A program made the position numbers and the translations under genes. The notes beneath the pieces were generated by a model that was given only the letters and a program-made list of their open reading frames with translations, was not told the origin of the DNA and ran no database searches. A DNA stretch of 64,000 nt from CAWKAO01 sp963847665 (GTDB taxonomy: Bacteria; Actinomycetota; Humimicrobiia; Humimicrobiales; Humimicrobiaceae), in contig CAWKAO010000003.1 of assembly GCA_963847665.1 (NCBI GenBank), positions 124,001-188,000 of the forward strand. Reading direction: 5' to 3'. Below are positions 55,043 through 63,208 of the stretch, piece by piece (the first letter of the stretch is position 1; every line of letters begins with the position of its first letter).

Positions 55043-56492
55043 TTGATTCCTGTTCCATCTTTGCAGCTCTTTCTTCTACCTCTTCAATATTACCTGCCAT
55101 ATAGAAAGCCTGCTCTGGCACACTGTCATATTTCCCCTCTGCGATTGCTTTAAATCCTTTTATTGTATCTTCGATCCTGACATATTTTCCTGGTCTGCCA
55201 GTAAATTGTGTTGTTACAAAGAATGGTTGTGACAGGAATCTTTCGATCTTTCTTGCCCTCTGGACAGTTGTCTTGTCTTCTTCTGAAAGCTCATCGATAC
55301 CAAGGATAGCAATGATATCCTGCAGTTCTTTGTTCCTCTGAAGTATCTCCTGGACATTTCTTGCGACATTGTAATGTTCGTCCCCTACATACTGCGGGTC
55401 AAGGATCCTTGAGGATGAATCAAGGGGGTCCACTGCAGGGTAGAGGCCACGTTCTGCGATCTGTCTTGAAAGTACGACTGTAGAATCAAGATGGGTAAAT
55501 GTAGTCGCAGGCGCAGGGTCCGTCAGATCATCTGCAGGGACATAAATAGCCTGTACAGATGTGATCGAACCTTTCTTTGTTGAAGTTATCCTTTCCTGGA
55601 GCTCACCCATCTCACTTGAAAGGGTCGGTTGATACCCTACTGCTGAAGGCATCCTCCCCAGAAGTGTAGATACTTCCTGTCCCGCCTGAACAAACCTGAA
55701 AATGTTATCTATGAACAGGAGCAGGTCCTTACCCTCATAGTCCCTGAAATACTCCGCACTTGTAAGTCCGGTTAACCCTATCCTGAGCCTTGCACCAGGG
55801 GGTTCGTTCATCTGTCCAAAAATAAGGGCTGTCTTATCAAGGACCCCTGACTCCTTCATTTCCAACCAGAGATCATTGCCTTCTCTTGTCCTTTCACCGA
55901 CACCTGCAAAAACTGAAAACCCTCCGTGCTCGGTTGCAATGTTATGGATCAGTTCCATGATTATGACGGTCTTGCCCACGCCGGCACCACCGAACATACC
56001 TATCTTTCCGCCTCTCACAAAAGGACACAGTAGGTCTATTACTTTTACACCAGTCTCAAAAAGCTCTGTGGTGGGTTCTATGTCTTCAATATCCGGAGCC
56101 TCCCTGTGTATGGGAAGGTACATGCTCGCCTTTACTTCTTTATCAAGCATATCAATTGGTTCGCCAAGGACATTGAATATCCTGCCTAAGGTATCCCTGC
56201 CTACAGGTATTTCAATCGGTTTTCCAGTATCAAAGACTTCCATACCTCTGGTGAGACCTTCGGTCCCTGACATTGCTACAGCTCTTACCTGGTTTGCACC
56301 AATGGATTGCTGGACCTCTACAACAACTTTTTCCCTGTAATAGGAAGCTTTATCTTTTGACCTATGGATTTCAAGGGCTGTATAAATATCCGGAAGCTTA
56401 CCTGGAGAGAACTCAATATCAAGCACAGGTCCTCGTATACTGACTATCCTTCCCTTGTTTAAGCCTGCGGTATCTTTGTTTTCATCTGCCAT
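55035..56492 (-). CDS. atpD: F-type ATP synthase beta subunit
   Basis: 485 residues. Catalytic subunit of F1. The Walker A loop is GGAGVGKTVIIMELIHN, the catalytic Glu region is GERTREGNDLWLEM, and Walker B is DLLLFIDNIFRFVQAGQEVS, followed by LLGRMPSAVGYQPTL. The C-terminal DELSEEDK is the DELSEED region that contacts gamma and epsilon. A short N-terminal extension rich in Lys/Asp precedes the beta-barrel start (GRIVSIRGPVLDIEF). There is a 78-base gap from atpG, with AGGAA before the ATG. Confidence 0.97.
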   Translation of the reverse strand: MADENKDTAGLNKGRIVSIRGPVLDIEFSPGKLPDIYTALEIHRSKDKASYYREKVVVEVQQSIGANQVRAVAMSGTEGLTRGMEVFDTGKPIEIPVGRDTLGRIFNVLGEPIDMLDKEVKASMYLPIHREAPDIEDIEPTTELFETGVKVIDLLCPFVRGGKIGMFGGAGVGKTVIIMELIHNIATEHGGFSVFAGVGERTREGNDLWLEMKESGVLDKTALIFGQMNEPPGARLRIGLTGLTSAEYFRDYEGKDLLLFIDNIFRFVQAGQEVSTLLGRMPSAVGYQPTLSSEMGELQERITSTKKGSITSVQAIYVPADDLTDPAPATTFTHLDSTVVLSRQIAERGLYPAVDPLDSSSRILDPQYVGDEHYNVARNVQEILQRNKELQDIIAILGIDELSEEDKTTVQRARKIERFLSQPFFVTTQFTGRPGKYVRIEDTIKGFKAIAEGKYDSVPEQAFYMAGNIEEVEERAAKMEQESNG

Positions 56493-56570
56493 AAATTCCT
56501 GCCTTTTTTATCAAAGCTTTTTTAAGCTATATTTACATTTTTTATATAAATCCAATAAATAATCAATACA

Positions 56571-57488
56571 TCAACCACTGAGTGCCTCTACACCTGATAC
56601 TATCTCTGCGATTTCCATTGTGATCTGCTGCTGCCTAACCCTGTGATATTTAAGCACAAGGTCCTTTATCATCTCTTCTGCATTCTCACTGGCATTTTTC
56701 ATCGCTGTCATACGGGCTCCTGTCTCACTTGCAGTAGCCTCCAGCAGTACGCCGTATACAATAGTATAGATATATTCCGGGACCAGTGAACTCAGGACAT
56801 CTGTAGGCGAAGGATCATATATGAATTCCGGGATTATCCTGCAGGTCCTTTCGCTGATCTGGACCATCTCTGCTTCCATCTGGTCATTAATTGTAAATAA
56901 CTCCCTTATGGTGACAGGCAATAACTGAAGAGTGGTCGGGACCTGTTCCGCTGGATTTTTGAATTTTGTGTAGCATATGACTACTTTATCCACTTCACCC
57001 GAAACAAATCTTGATATGACTTCCCTTGATATCTCCCTTGCATCCAGGAACTTCGGATAATCTGAAAGATTTTCATATATTTTATTAAGATCATAGCCCA
57101 TGTACCTGAAGTAATTCTTACCCCTTATTCCTATCATATCGAGACTTACATTTTTACCTGATGAACTGTACTGTGTGACTGTTTTTTCAATAAGCCTGAT
57201 AATATTGGAGTTATAGCCGCCACAAAGGCCCCTGTCAGCAGTAACGCCCAAGACAAGTACATTCGAGTCATTTTCAGGCTGTGCAAGCAATAGGTCCTTT
57301 ATATCACCCGAATAGCAGGCGATATCAGATATTACTTCTTCTACACTGGAAATGAATGCCCTGGCTTCCAGTATCCTTGCCTGTGCTCTCCTTATCTTGG
57401 AAGAAGCTATCATTTCCATAGCCTTGGTTATCTTCCTGGTGCCCCTGATGCTTTTTATCCTGTTTCTGATCTCCTGGGATTTAGACAT
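56571..57488 (-). CDS. atpG: F-type ATP synthase gamma subunit
   Basis: 305 residues. Rotor shaft of F1: the N-terminal coiled-coil start EIRNRIKSIRGTRKITKAM, the middle domain TADRGLCGGYNSNIIR, and the C-terminal ARMTAMKNASENAEEMI with YHRVRQQQITMEIAEIVSG. The conserved terminal GxEALSG ending is intact. It follows atpA by 38 bases, with a weak AGGG before the ATG. Confidence 0.96.
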   Translation of the reverse strand: MSKSQEIRNRIKSIRGTRKITKAMEMIASSKIRRAQARILEARAFISSVEEVISDIACYSGDIKDLLLAQPENDSNVLVLGVTADRGLCGGYNSNIIRLIEKTVTQYSSSGKNVSLDMIGIRGKNYFRYMGYDLNKIYENLSDYPKFLDAREISREVISRFVSGEVDKVVICYTKFKNPAEQVPTTLQLLPVTIRELFTINDQMEAEMVQISERTCRIIPEFIYDPSPTDVLSSLVPEYIYTIVYGVLLEATASETGARMTAMKNASENAEEMIKDLVLKYHRVRQQQITMEIAEIVSGVEALSG

Positions 57489-57526
57489 TTATATGACCCT
57501 AATCAAATACCTTTTTCAAATAGTTA

Positions 57527-59038
57527 CTAACTAAACGAAGCGCTGAAACTCTCGACAGCAGCTATTATTTTCTTTTCAAGCTCATCGCTGATATCTTTTG
57601 TCTTTTTCAGTTCTTCTATAATGTCCCTCTTAGAGCTATGGATGAATTCCAGGTACTGCTGTTCAAAACTATGAAGCTTGTTTATCCCTATTTCATCAAG
57701 ATACCCTCTTGTCAGTGCAAAAAGAATAAGTACCTGGTCCTCTACATCCATAGGCGTGTATTGTTTTTGTTTCAGGACCTCTACTGTCCTTTCACCTCTC
57801 GCGAGTTGTTTTCTGGTCTCTTTATCAAGCTCTGTGCCAAATTTAGCAAAAGTCTCCAGTTCCCTGTACTGTGCAAGGTCGAGACGCAGCATTCCTGCTA
57901 CTTTTTTCATAGCAGGTATCTGTGCGTTTCCTCCGACCCTTGAGACGGATATGCCTGGATTTACAGCAGGTCTTACGCCTGCATTAAAAAGGTCAGTCTC
58001 AAGATATATCTGGCCGTCTGTTATGGATATTACATTTGTAGGTATATATGATGATATGTCTCCAGCTTTTGTCTCAATGACTGGTATAGCAGTCAGTGAA
58101 CCTCCGCCTTTTTCATCAGATAATTTTGCGGCTCTTTCAAGCAATCTTGAATGAAGATAGAAAATATCTCCCGGATACGCTTCTCTTCCCGGGGGTCTCT
58201 TGAGAAGCAGTGAAAGCTGCCTGTACGCGACTGCATGTTTTGAAAGATCGTCGTACATAAGAAGTGCGTGTTTGCCGTTGGCCATAAAATATTCCCCGAT
58301 GGCACACCCTGCATAAGGAGCTATATATTGCAGTGATGCCGGTGTCCTTGCTGTAGCGCTTACGATCGTCGTATATTCCATAGCGCCTGTTTCTTCCAGC
58401 TTCTCCAGTAATCTTGCTATCGTGGAAGTCTTCTGCCCAATAGCAACATAAATACAGTAGACATCTTTTCCTTTTTGATTGAGGATAGTATCTGTAAGTA
58501 TGGCAGATTTTCCTATACTCCTGTCACCGATCACAAGTTCTCTCTGGCCTCTTCCGATAGGTATCATCGAGTCGATCGCTTTTATCCCTGTCTGAAGAGG
58601 CTCTTTTACAGGTTGCCTCTCAACCACTCCAGGTGCGGTAAACTCTACAGGCCTGAATTCCTTGGTCTTGATCAGACCTTTGTTGTCAAGAGGATTGCCG
58701 AGAGGATCTATTACTCTTCCGACAAGTTCTTCACCTGCAGGTATCTGCAGGATATTCCCTGTGCATCTAACTGTATCACCTTCCTGGATCTTTTCAAAAG
58801 CACCAAGTATTATCGCCCCTATATTATTCCTGTCCAGGTTTAATACCACTCCATAGACATTGTCCGGGAACTGGAGCATCTCACCTGACATTGCACGTGT
58901 AAGTCCTGAGATCCTTGCAATGCCATCTCCAGCTTCCAGTACCTTGCCGACTTCTTCAGCAACAACTTCTCTTTTATATTTACTTATTTCAGAACTGATC
59001 AACTGGGCGATCTGGTCTGATTTAATTTTCAATGCCAA
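57527..59038 (-). CDS. atpA: F-type ATP synthase alpha subunit
   Basis: 503 residues from TTG 59038. Non-catalytic nucleotide-binding subunit. The P-loop is GDRSIGKSAILTDT (usually GDRQTGKT; here Ser-Ile and a final Ser). VYCIYVAIGQKTSTIARL, LLLKRPPGREAYPGDIFYLH and SISDGQ-type SITDGQIYLETDLF follow. Start choice: AGAGGTG is six bases before TTG 59038, whereas GTG 59047 falls inside that site. It overlaps the end of atpH, giving coupled translation. Confidence 0.95.
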   Translation of the reverse strand: MALKIKSDQIAQLISSEISKYKREVVAEEVGKVLEAGDGIARISGLTRAMSGEMLQFPDNVYGVVLNLDRNNIGAIILGAFEKIQEGDTVRCTGNILQIPAGEELVGRVIDPLGNPLDNKGLIKTKEFRPVEFTAPGVVERQPVKEPLQTGIKAIDSMIPIGRGQRELVIGDRSIGKSAILTDTILNQKGKDVYCIYVAIGQKTSTIARLLEKLEETGAMEYTTIVSATARTPASLQYIAPYAGCAIGEYFMANGKHALLMYDDLSKHAVAYRQLSLLLKRPPGREAYPGDIFYLHSRLLERAAKLSDEKGGGSLTAIPVIETKAGDISSYIPTNVISITDGQIYLETDLFNAGVRPAVNPGISVSRVGGNAQIPAMKKVAGMLRLDLAQYRELETFAKFGTELDKETRKQLARGERTVEVLKQKQYTPMDVEDQVLILFALTRGYLDEIGINKLHSFEQQYLEFIHSSKRDIIEELKKTKDISDELEKKIIAAVESFSASFS

Positions 59039-59609
59039 AGTCTTCACCTCTGAGTTCTAAAGCTTTTAATTTTGATCTTAGGTCATCGATCTTGTTTTTA
59101 ACGCTGAGATCTATTATTTTTTCGCCGATCTTTATCACAATACCGCCAATAATATTTTCATCCAGTATGTTTTTTACCCTGACATCCAAGCCTGTCTTAC
59201 TGTCCACATCTTCTTTTATGGCTTTTATTGTCTCCTCATCCATTTCTATTGCGCTCAGGACCTCAATAGAGACCTGCTTTTTATACTGGTTTGTAATCTC
59301 TATATAATCACTGTATATCTGGTCTATATATTCAACCGCATCCATCAATATCAACATCGAGAAAAAGGCCTTTATTGTATTGCTTGCATCTTCTCCAAGC
59401 AATTCAAGCACAAACTTTATCTTTTCAGAACTTGGAATCGAAGAGTCAGTAAGAAATTTTTTCAGGTCAAGGTTATTGATGACCTGTTCCTTTACCTGGC
59501 TCATCTCTTCTTCGACTGGATCGATCACATTGTTTGACTTTGCAATGTTAAATATTGCCATTGCAAAATAAGTCGATTTGAATAAATTTTTTTCCCCGGT
59601 CTTATCCAA
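59022..59609 (-). CDS. atpH: F-type ATP synthase delta subunit
   Basis: 195 residues. Peripheral-stalk cap. N-terminal helical domain: KSTYFAMAIFNIAKSNNVID, corresponding to the RYAxALFxLA pattern, then EVINNLDLKKFL-like helices. The C-terminal part has VSIEVLSAIEMDEETIKAIK, LDVRVKNILDENIIGGIVIK and IGEKIIDLSVKNKIDDLRSK, the usual GGxxIxxGdxxiDxSv block. The start is TTG 59609 with AGGAG 11 bases upstream. It overlaps atpA by about 17 bases. Confidence 0.92.
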   Translation of the reverse strand: MDKTGEKNLFKSTYFAMAIFNIAKSNNVIDPVEEEMSQVKEQVINNLDLKKFLTDSSIPSSEKIKFVLELLGEDASNTIKAFFSMLILMDAVEYIDQIYSDYIEITNQYKKQVSIEVLSAIEMDEETIKAIKEDVDSKTGLDVRVKNILDENIIGGIVIKIGEKIIDLSVKNKIDDLRSKLKALELRGEDFGIEN

Positions 59610-59626
59610 TCCTCATCCAGCTCCTG

Positions 59627-60130
59627 TCACATGTTTTTTGCTTCTTTTAAGCTCTCTTCGATCAGCTTTTTGTGCTCTTCTTCAGAAAGGCTTTTCGCTA
59701 TGATCTTTTCTGTTGCACTCATAGCAATATCTATGATCTCATTTTTAACTGCAGATAGTGACCTTTCTTTTTCAGTTTTTATTTCTTCAAGGGATGCTTC
59801 AAGCATGTTCCTTGATTTCTCGCTGGCTTTTTCTTCTATCTCTTCCTTTATTTTCCTTGCAGCTTCCTTACTATCTTCTATTATCTGTTTTGCTTCTTTC
59901 CTTGCTGTATCGACCTCTCTTTTTTGCTCCTCAAGATATTGCTTTGCCTCGTCTCTTTGCCTTTCAGCACTATTGACCGATTCCTGGATCTCCTGCTGGC
60001 GTTTATTCAACATATTGTTTATGGGTTTTAGTGCAAATCTCCACAGCACGACTATCAATATCGCAAAAACAATGACAGACCAAAAGATAGTACTGGTCAT
60101 CGGATTAATAATTTTTAGCACTTCTTCCAA
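59627..60130 (-). CDS. atpF: F-type ATP synthase b subunit
   Basis: 167 residues from TTG 60130. One N-terminal helix (MTSTIFWSVIVFAILIVVLW) with the following RFALKPINNMLNKRQQEI, then a long charged coiled coil (about 35-165) that dimerises as the stator stalk. GTG 60139 is possible, but GAGGT would then touch the start; eight bases before TTG 60130 fits better. It ends 17 bases before atpH. Confidence 0.92.
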   Translation of the reverse strand: MEEVLKIINPMTSTIFWSVIVFAILIVVLWRFALKPINNMLNKRQQEIQESVNSAERQRDEAKQYLEEQKREVDTARKEAKQIIEDSKEAARKIKEEIEEKASEKSRNMLEASLEEIKTEKERSLSAVKNEIIDIAMSATEKIIAKSLSEEEHKKLIEESLKEAKNM

Positions 60131-60210
60131 ATTAGTCACACCTCTTTATTGATAATTTAGCTTTAATAATAAGCCTTATCTTAAAAATCATTCGACTTTA
60201 TAGTCTTTTT

Positions 60211-60441
60211 TTATGCGACAAATATCAACAGGAATGCCACTACAAGGGCATAAAGTGAAATCGCTTCAGCAAATGCTATTCCAATAAACATAGCGGTGTT
60301 TATCTGACCTCCTGCCTCAGGTTGCCTTGCAATACCTTCAAGGGCTTTTCCTACAAGGTTACCTATAGCTATTGCTGGCCCCAGGGAACCCAGGCCCATA
60401 CAAAATCCTGCTGCTATTAGCGCTGCTGCCTTTGGATCCAT
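60211..60441 (-). CDS. atpE: F-type ATP synthase c subunit (proton type)
   Basis: 76 residues, a helical hairpin. Helix 1 is AALIAAGFCMGLGSLGPAIA; the polar loop GIARQPEAGG follows; helix 2 is FIGIAFAEAISLYALVVAF with the ion-binding Glu at 59. The Gln of helix 1 and the Ser next to Glu that mark sodium-binding rings are Ile and Ala here, so proton coupling is expected. A strong GGGAGGA precedes ATG 60441, in keeping with the high copy number of c. A 71-base spacer separates it from atpF. Confidence 0.95.
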   Translation of the reverse strand: MDPKAAALIAAGFCMGLGSLGPAIAIGNLVGKALEGIARQPEAGGQINTAMFIGIAFAEAISLYALVVAFLLIFVA

Positions 60442-60477
60442 TTATTATCCTCCCGACTAATACGTTTTTATTAATGA

Positions 60478-61215
60478 TCAATGTCTCGGATTTACCACTT
60501 CTCCAATATATAAAGCGGATAAGATCGCAAAAATATATGCCTGGATAGCTGCAACAAATAATTCTAAAACCATAATAATGGCTGCAAAGGGAACTGCAGC
60601 GATCGCAATGAAATAAGTCTTAAAATAGATTATAAGGCCCAATATTACATAAAGTACTGTATGACCCGCCAGCATGTTCGCCATAAGTCGGATGAACAGT
60701 GAGAATGGTTTTGCTATCGTACTTATTAACTCTATAGGTACTACTATTATCAGCATCCACTTGGGTACTGCAGAAGGTGCGTAGGTCTTTAAGTAACCAA
60801 GGGGTTTATTTTTTATCAGGTTGGTGATCTGTACAATTAAAAATACGATAAGTGCCAGTGTCAAGGGGACTAAAGGGTTCGAAGTAGGTGTATACATCCC
60901 CGGAATAAGCCCGATAAGGTTATTTGAAAGAATAAAAAGGAATATCGCAGATATAAGTGGTACCCAGCTATCCCCGTCCTTGGGGCCTATCATATTGTAA
61001 CAAATATTCCTCTTAATAAAGGTCAGGAAAAATTCGGATATGACCTGTCTCTTACCAGGGATTATTTTAGGCTTCATACCAAAGATAAGGAACATGATAA
61101 AGAAAAGACCCACCCCGGCAAACATGGAGACAGCCACATTAGTTATTGATATATCAAAACCGCCAAGTTTGATAGGTATCAGTACCTTTGTATGAAAATG
61201 CTCAAGTACTTCCAA
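60478..61215 (-). CDS. atpB: F-type ATP synthase a subunit
   Basis: 245 residues with five or six helices. The essential arginine is in PFSLFIRLMANMLAGHTVLY (Arg at about 176). LSNNLIGLIPGMYTPTSN and VAAIQAYIFAILSALYIGE are further family blocks. It forms the half-channels for protons next to the c ring. The start is TTG 61215 with GGGGAG six bases upstream. Second gene of the operon. Confidence 0.94.
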   Translation of the reverse strand: MEVLEHFHTKVLIPIKLGGFDISITNVAVSMFAGVGLFFIMFLIFGMKPKIIPGKRQVISEFFLTFIKRNICYNMIGPKDGDSWVPLISAIFLFILSNNLIGLIPGMYTPTSNPLVPLTLALIVFLIVQITNLIKNKPLGYLKTYAPSAVPKWMLIIVVPIELISTIAKPFSLFIRLMANMLAGHTVLYVILGLIIYFKTYFIAIAAVPFAAIIMVLELFVAAIQAYIFAILSALYIGEVVNPRH

Positions 61216-61233
61216 TTAAGTCTCCCCGGATAA

Positions 61234-61623
61234 TTAGTTTCTATAAAACAATATCTTCTTATATATCATAAATATCTCTAAGTTAAAGAAAACGGTAAAA
61301 AAAACAAGAAACGAGAAAGAAAATGCGAGAACACCTATATACTCAGAACGATAAACCAGATAAAACACAACTGCAGATACGACAAGCTTAATTATCAGTA
61401 TTACCAGAAGGTATTTCAGTTTTGACTGGATCTGGCTGCTCCTCGCAGCCAGCATGTAAAAGATAAGAGTGGCCAAGAAGAAGATAAATGTAAGCATTCC
61501 ACTTAAAAGTATTCCATAAAAATCAGTTCTGTTAAAAAAGAAAAAACAAAGGATTTCAGTTACTGTAAGAACTGCAGAAGATATTATTGCGACATTTCTT
61601 ATCTTAATTAGATCCTGGCTCAT
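61234..61623 (-). CDS. AtpI-like ATP synthase assembly membrane protein
   Basis: 129 residues with four helices (about 9-30, 33-58, 66-90 and 95-125), the size and topology of ATP synthase subunit I. Helix 2-3 polar loop: ARSSQIQSKLKY. AtpI-type proteins assist c-ring assembly. The call rests on position (first gene, 18 bases before atpB) and topology more than on motifs. The upstream gap 61624-61754 is AT-rich; an operon promoter is expected there, but I see only weak candidates. Confidence 0.78.
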   Translation of the reverse strand: MSQDLIKIRNVAIISSAVLTVTEILCFFFFNRTDFYGILLSGMLTFIFFLATLIFYMLAARSSQIQSKLKYLLVILIIKLVVSAVVFYLVYRSEYIGVLAFSFSFLVFFTVFFNLEIFMIYKKILFYRN

Positions 61624-61754
61624 AATTTCTGTTTTATTTGATAAAATTACTTGCCTCTACTTGCCTGATTATGGATATAAATATTAATATCTTATTACAA
61701 TTATTACAAGTATAAATATTAAATATAAATCTCAAATAAGAATAAAAACGGGAA

Positions 61755-62782
61755 TCAATCCTTAAACGCACCGCTTGCTTTCATGAATTCTGTCGTATAC
61801 TCCGGAGTTGTAATATTTATATCAATACCTGTTGCGATCTCAAAACCTGCCTTAATGCTGAATTTAGGGATAAACTCAAAATTCCAGTGAAAGTGCTCAT
61901 AGGCTTCTGAAGAGTTTATGGGACCAGTATGAATATAATAATTAAACGGAGGCTCGTTGAGGTCCCTTGAGAAAAAGTCCACCAACATTTTAAGACAGTG
62001 AGCAAAAGACTCCACCTGTCCTGAAGAGATACTCTCGAAATTTGGATCATGGATCTTCGGCACTATCCATGTCTCAAATGGGTTTCTTGAAGCAAATGGC
62101 TGCAATATTATAAAACTGTTTATTCTCATAGACTATTCTTTTATCTTCTTTTTTTTCAAATTTTATAAGGTCGCAGACAGCACATCTTTTATTCTGGTTA
62201 AAATATTTCTTTGTCCCGTGGATTTCCTTCTGCAGGATAGGAGGTATCAGGGGCAATGCAAATATCTGGGAATGTGAATGTTCAAGCGAGGCTCCGGCTT
62301 CTTTCCCCTGGTTCAACATCACTATCACACTTTCGATTCTTGTATCTTTTTTTATAGACCGCAGCCTTGAGAGGTAGACATCAATAAGTATTTTTATCTG
62401 TGACTGTATTAAGCTTGCTTATATCAGTTATATGCTCTGGTGAATGTATGACGACTTCATGCAACCCGAATCCGTCCATTACCATATAGACGCCATAATT
62501 ATTTGAAAAAGGTTTTGCATCAGGTATCAGGGCAGGAAATTTGTTAGGCACCACTCTTATCTGCCAGTCACTGTAACCTGGATCTACTTCACGGCCCTTT
62601 CTATCGACCCTTAATATTTCCGGAGGGGTCATGGATTCATTTCCTTTATCGAAAGGGCAGGTCACCGAACTTTGTTTTTCAATTTTGACTTTTTCTTCCT
62701 TGAAATTCTCGGGCCTTTTTGCTCTTTCTGTAGCAATGATGACCCATTCATCAAGTATTATATCTTTTCTGTATTCGGGCAA
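61755..62782 (-). pseudogene. galT: Galactose-1-phosphate uridylyltransferase, two frameshifts
   Basis: About 340 residues when joined. Leloir step: Gal-1-P plus UDP-Glc to Glc-1-P plus UDP-Gal. The first part has RKDIILDEWVIIATERAKRP, CPFDKGNE, WQIRVVPNKFPAL and GLHEVVIHSPEH. The second part has VIVMLNQGKEAGASLEHSHS (the HSHSQ region with the catalytic His neighbourhood) and CAVCDLIKFE with zinc-type Cys. The third has QPFASRNPFETWIVPKIHDP and EAYEHFHWNFEFIP. Frame shifts occur near 62350 and 62110. Dropping one T at the latter gives NKQFIILQPFASRNPF. TTG 62782 has AAGGAG five bases upstream. Confidence 0.88.
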
Positions 62783-62832
62783 TTTTTCTCCTTAATCCTG
62801 ATTAAAAATCTTCCTTATTGAATAAAGTAAGA

Positions 62833-63189
62833 TCAGTTTTTTAAAAGCAGTTCTTTCACTTTAGTTTTAAATTCAGTCAGATCAGATGATTTTACGAGGT
62901 ATTCATCTGCGGCCCAGGTAGAAAAGTTTTGAGTAAATTCCCCATATGCAGAATAGATTATTATAGGTACATCCTTATCTTCCTGTCTTATCTTATCAAG
63001 CAGTTCCAATCCGTTCATGTTGGGCATTTTAAGGTCAATCGTCACCAGATCAGGTTTTTCTTTTTTGAACATATCATATCCTGCAACACCATCCGGTGCT
63101 GTTATTACTTCATAGCCTTCATCGACAAGTTCTTCCTTATAAAGATTTCTTATCGGCATCTCGTCTTCGACGACAAGTATTTTTTTCAT
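62833..63189 (-). CDS. Stand-alone response-regulator receiver (CheY-like)
   Basis: 118 residues, receiver domain only. Acidic pair VVEDE (about 6-10), phosphorylation site in DLVTIDLKMPNMNG (Asp52), the Ser/Thr switch in IIIYSAYGEF (Ser80) and the conserved Lys in DEYLVKSSDL (Lys100). There is no output domain, so it acts through protein contacts or a phosphorelay. It follows the histidine kinase gene by 19 bases in the same direction. An excellent ribosome binding site (GGAGGT) precedes ATG 63189. Confidence 0.9.
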   Translation of the reverse strand: MKKILVVEDEMPIRNLYKEELVDEGYEVITAPDGVAGYDMFKKEKPDLVTIDLKMPNMNGLELLDKIRQEDKDVPIIIYSAYGEFTQNFSTWAADEYLVKSSDLTEFKTKVKELLLKN

Positions 63190-63208
63190 CCACGACCTCC
63201 AAAAAACT

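Noticed and set aside
60211..60441. Sodium-type c ring
   Set aside because: The helix-1 Gln and the Ser beside the ion-binding Glu needed for sodium are Ile and Ala, so proton coupling is more likely.
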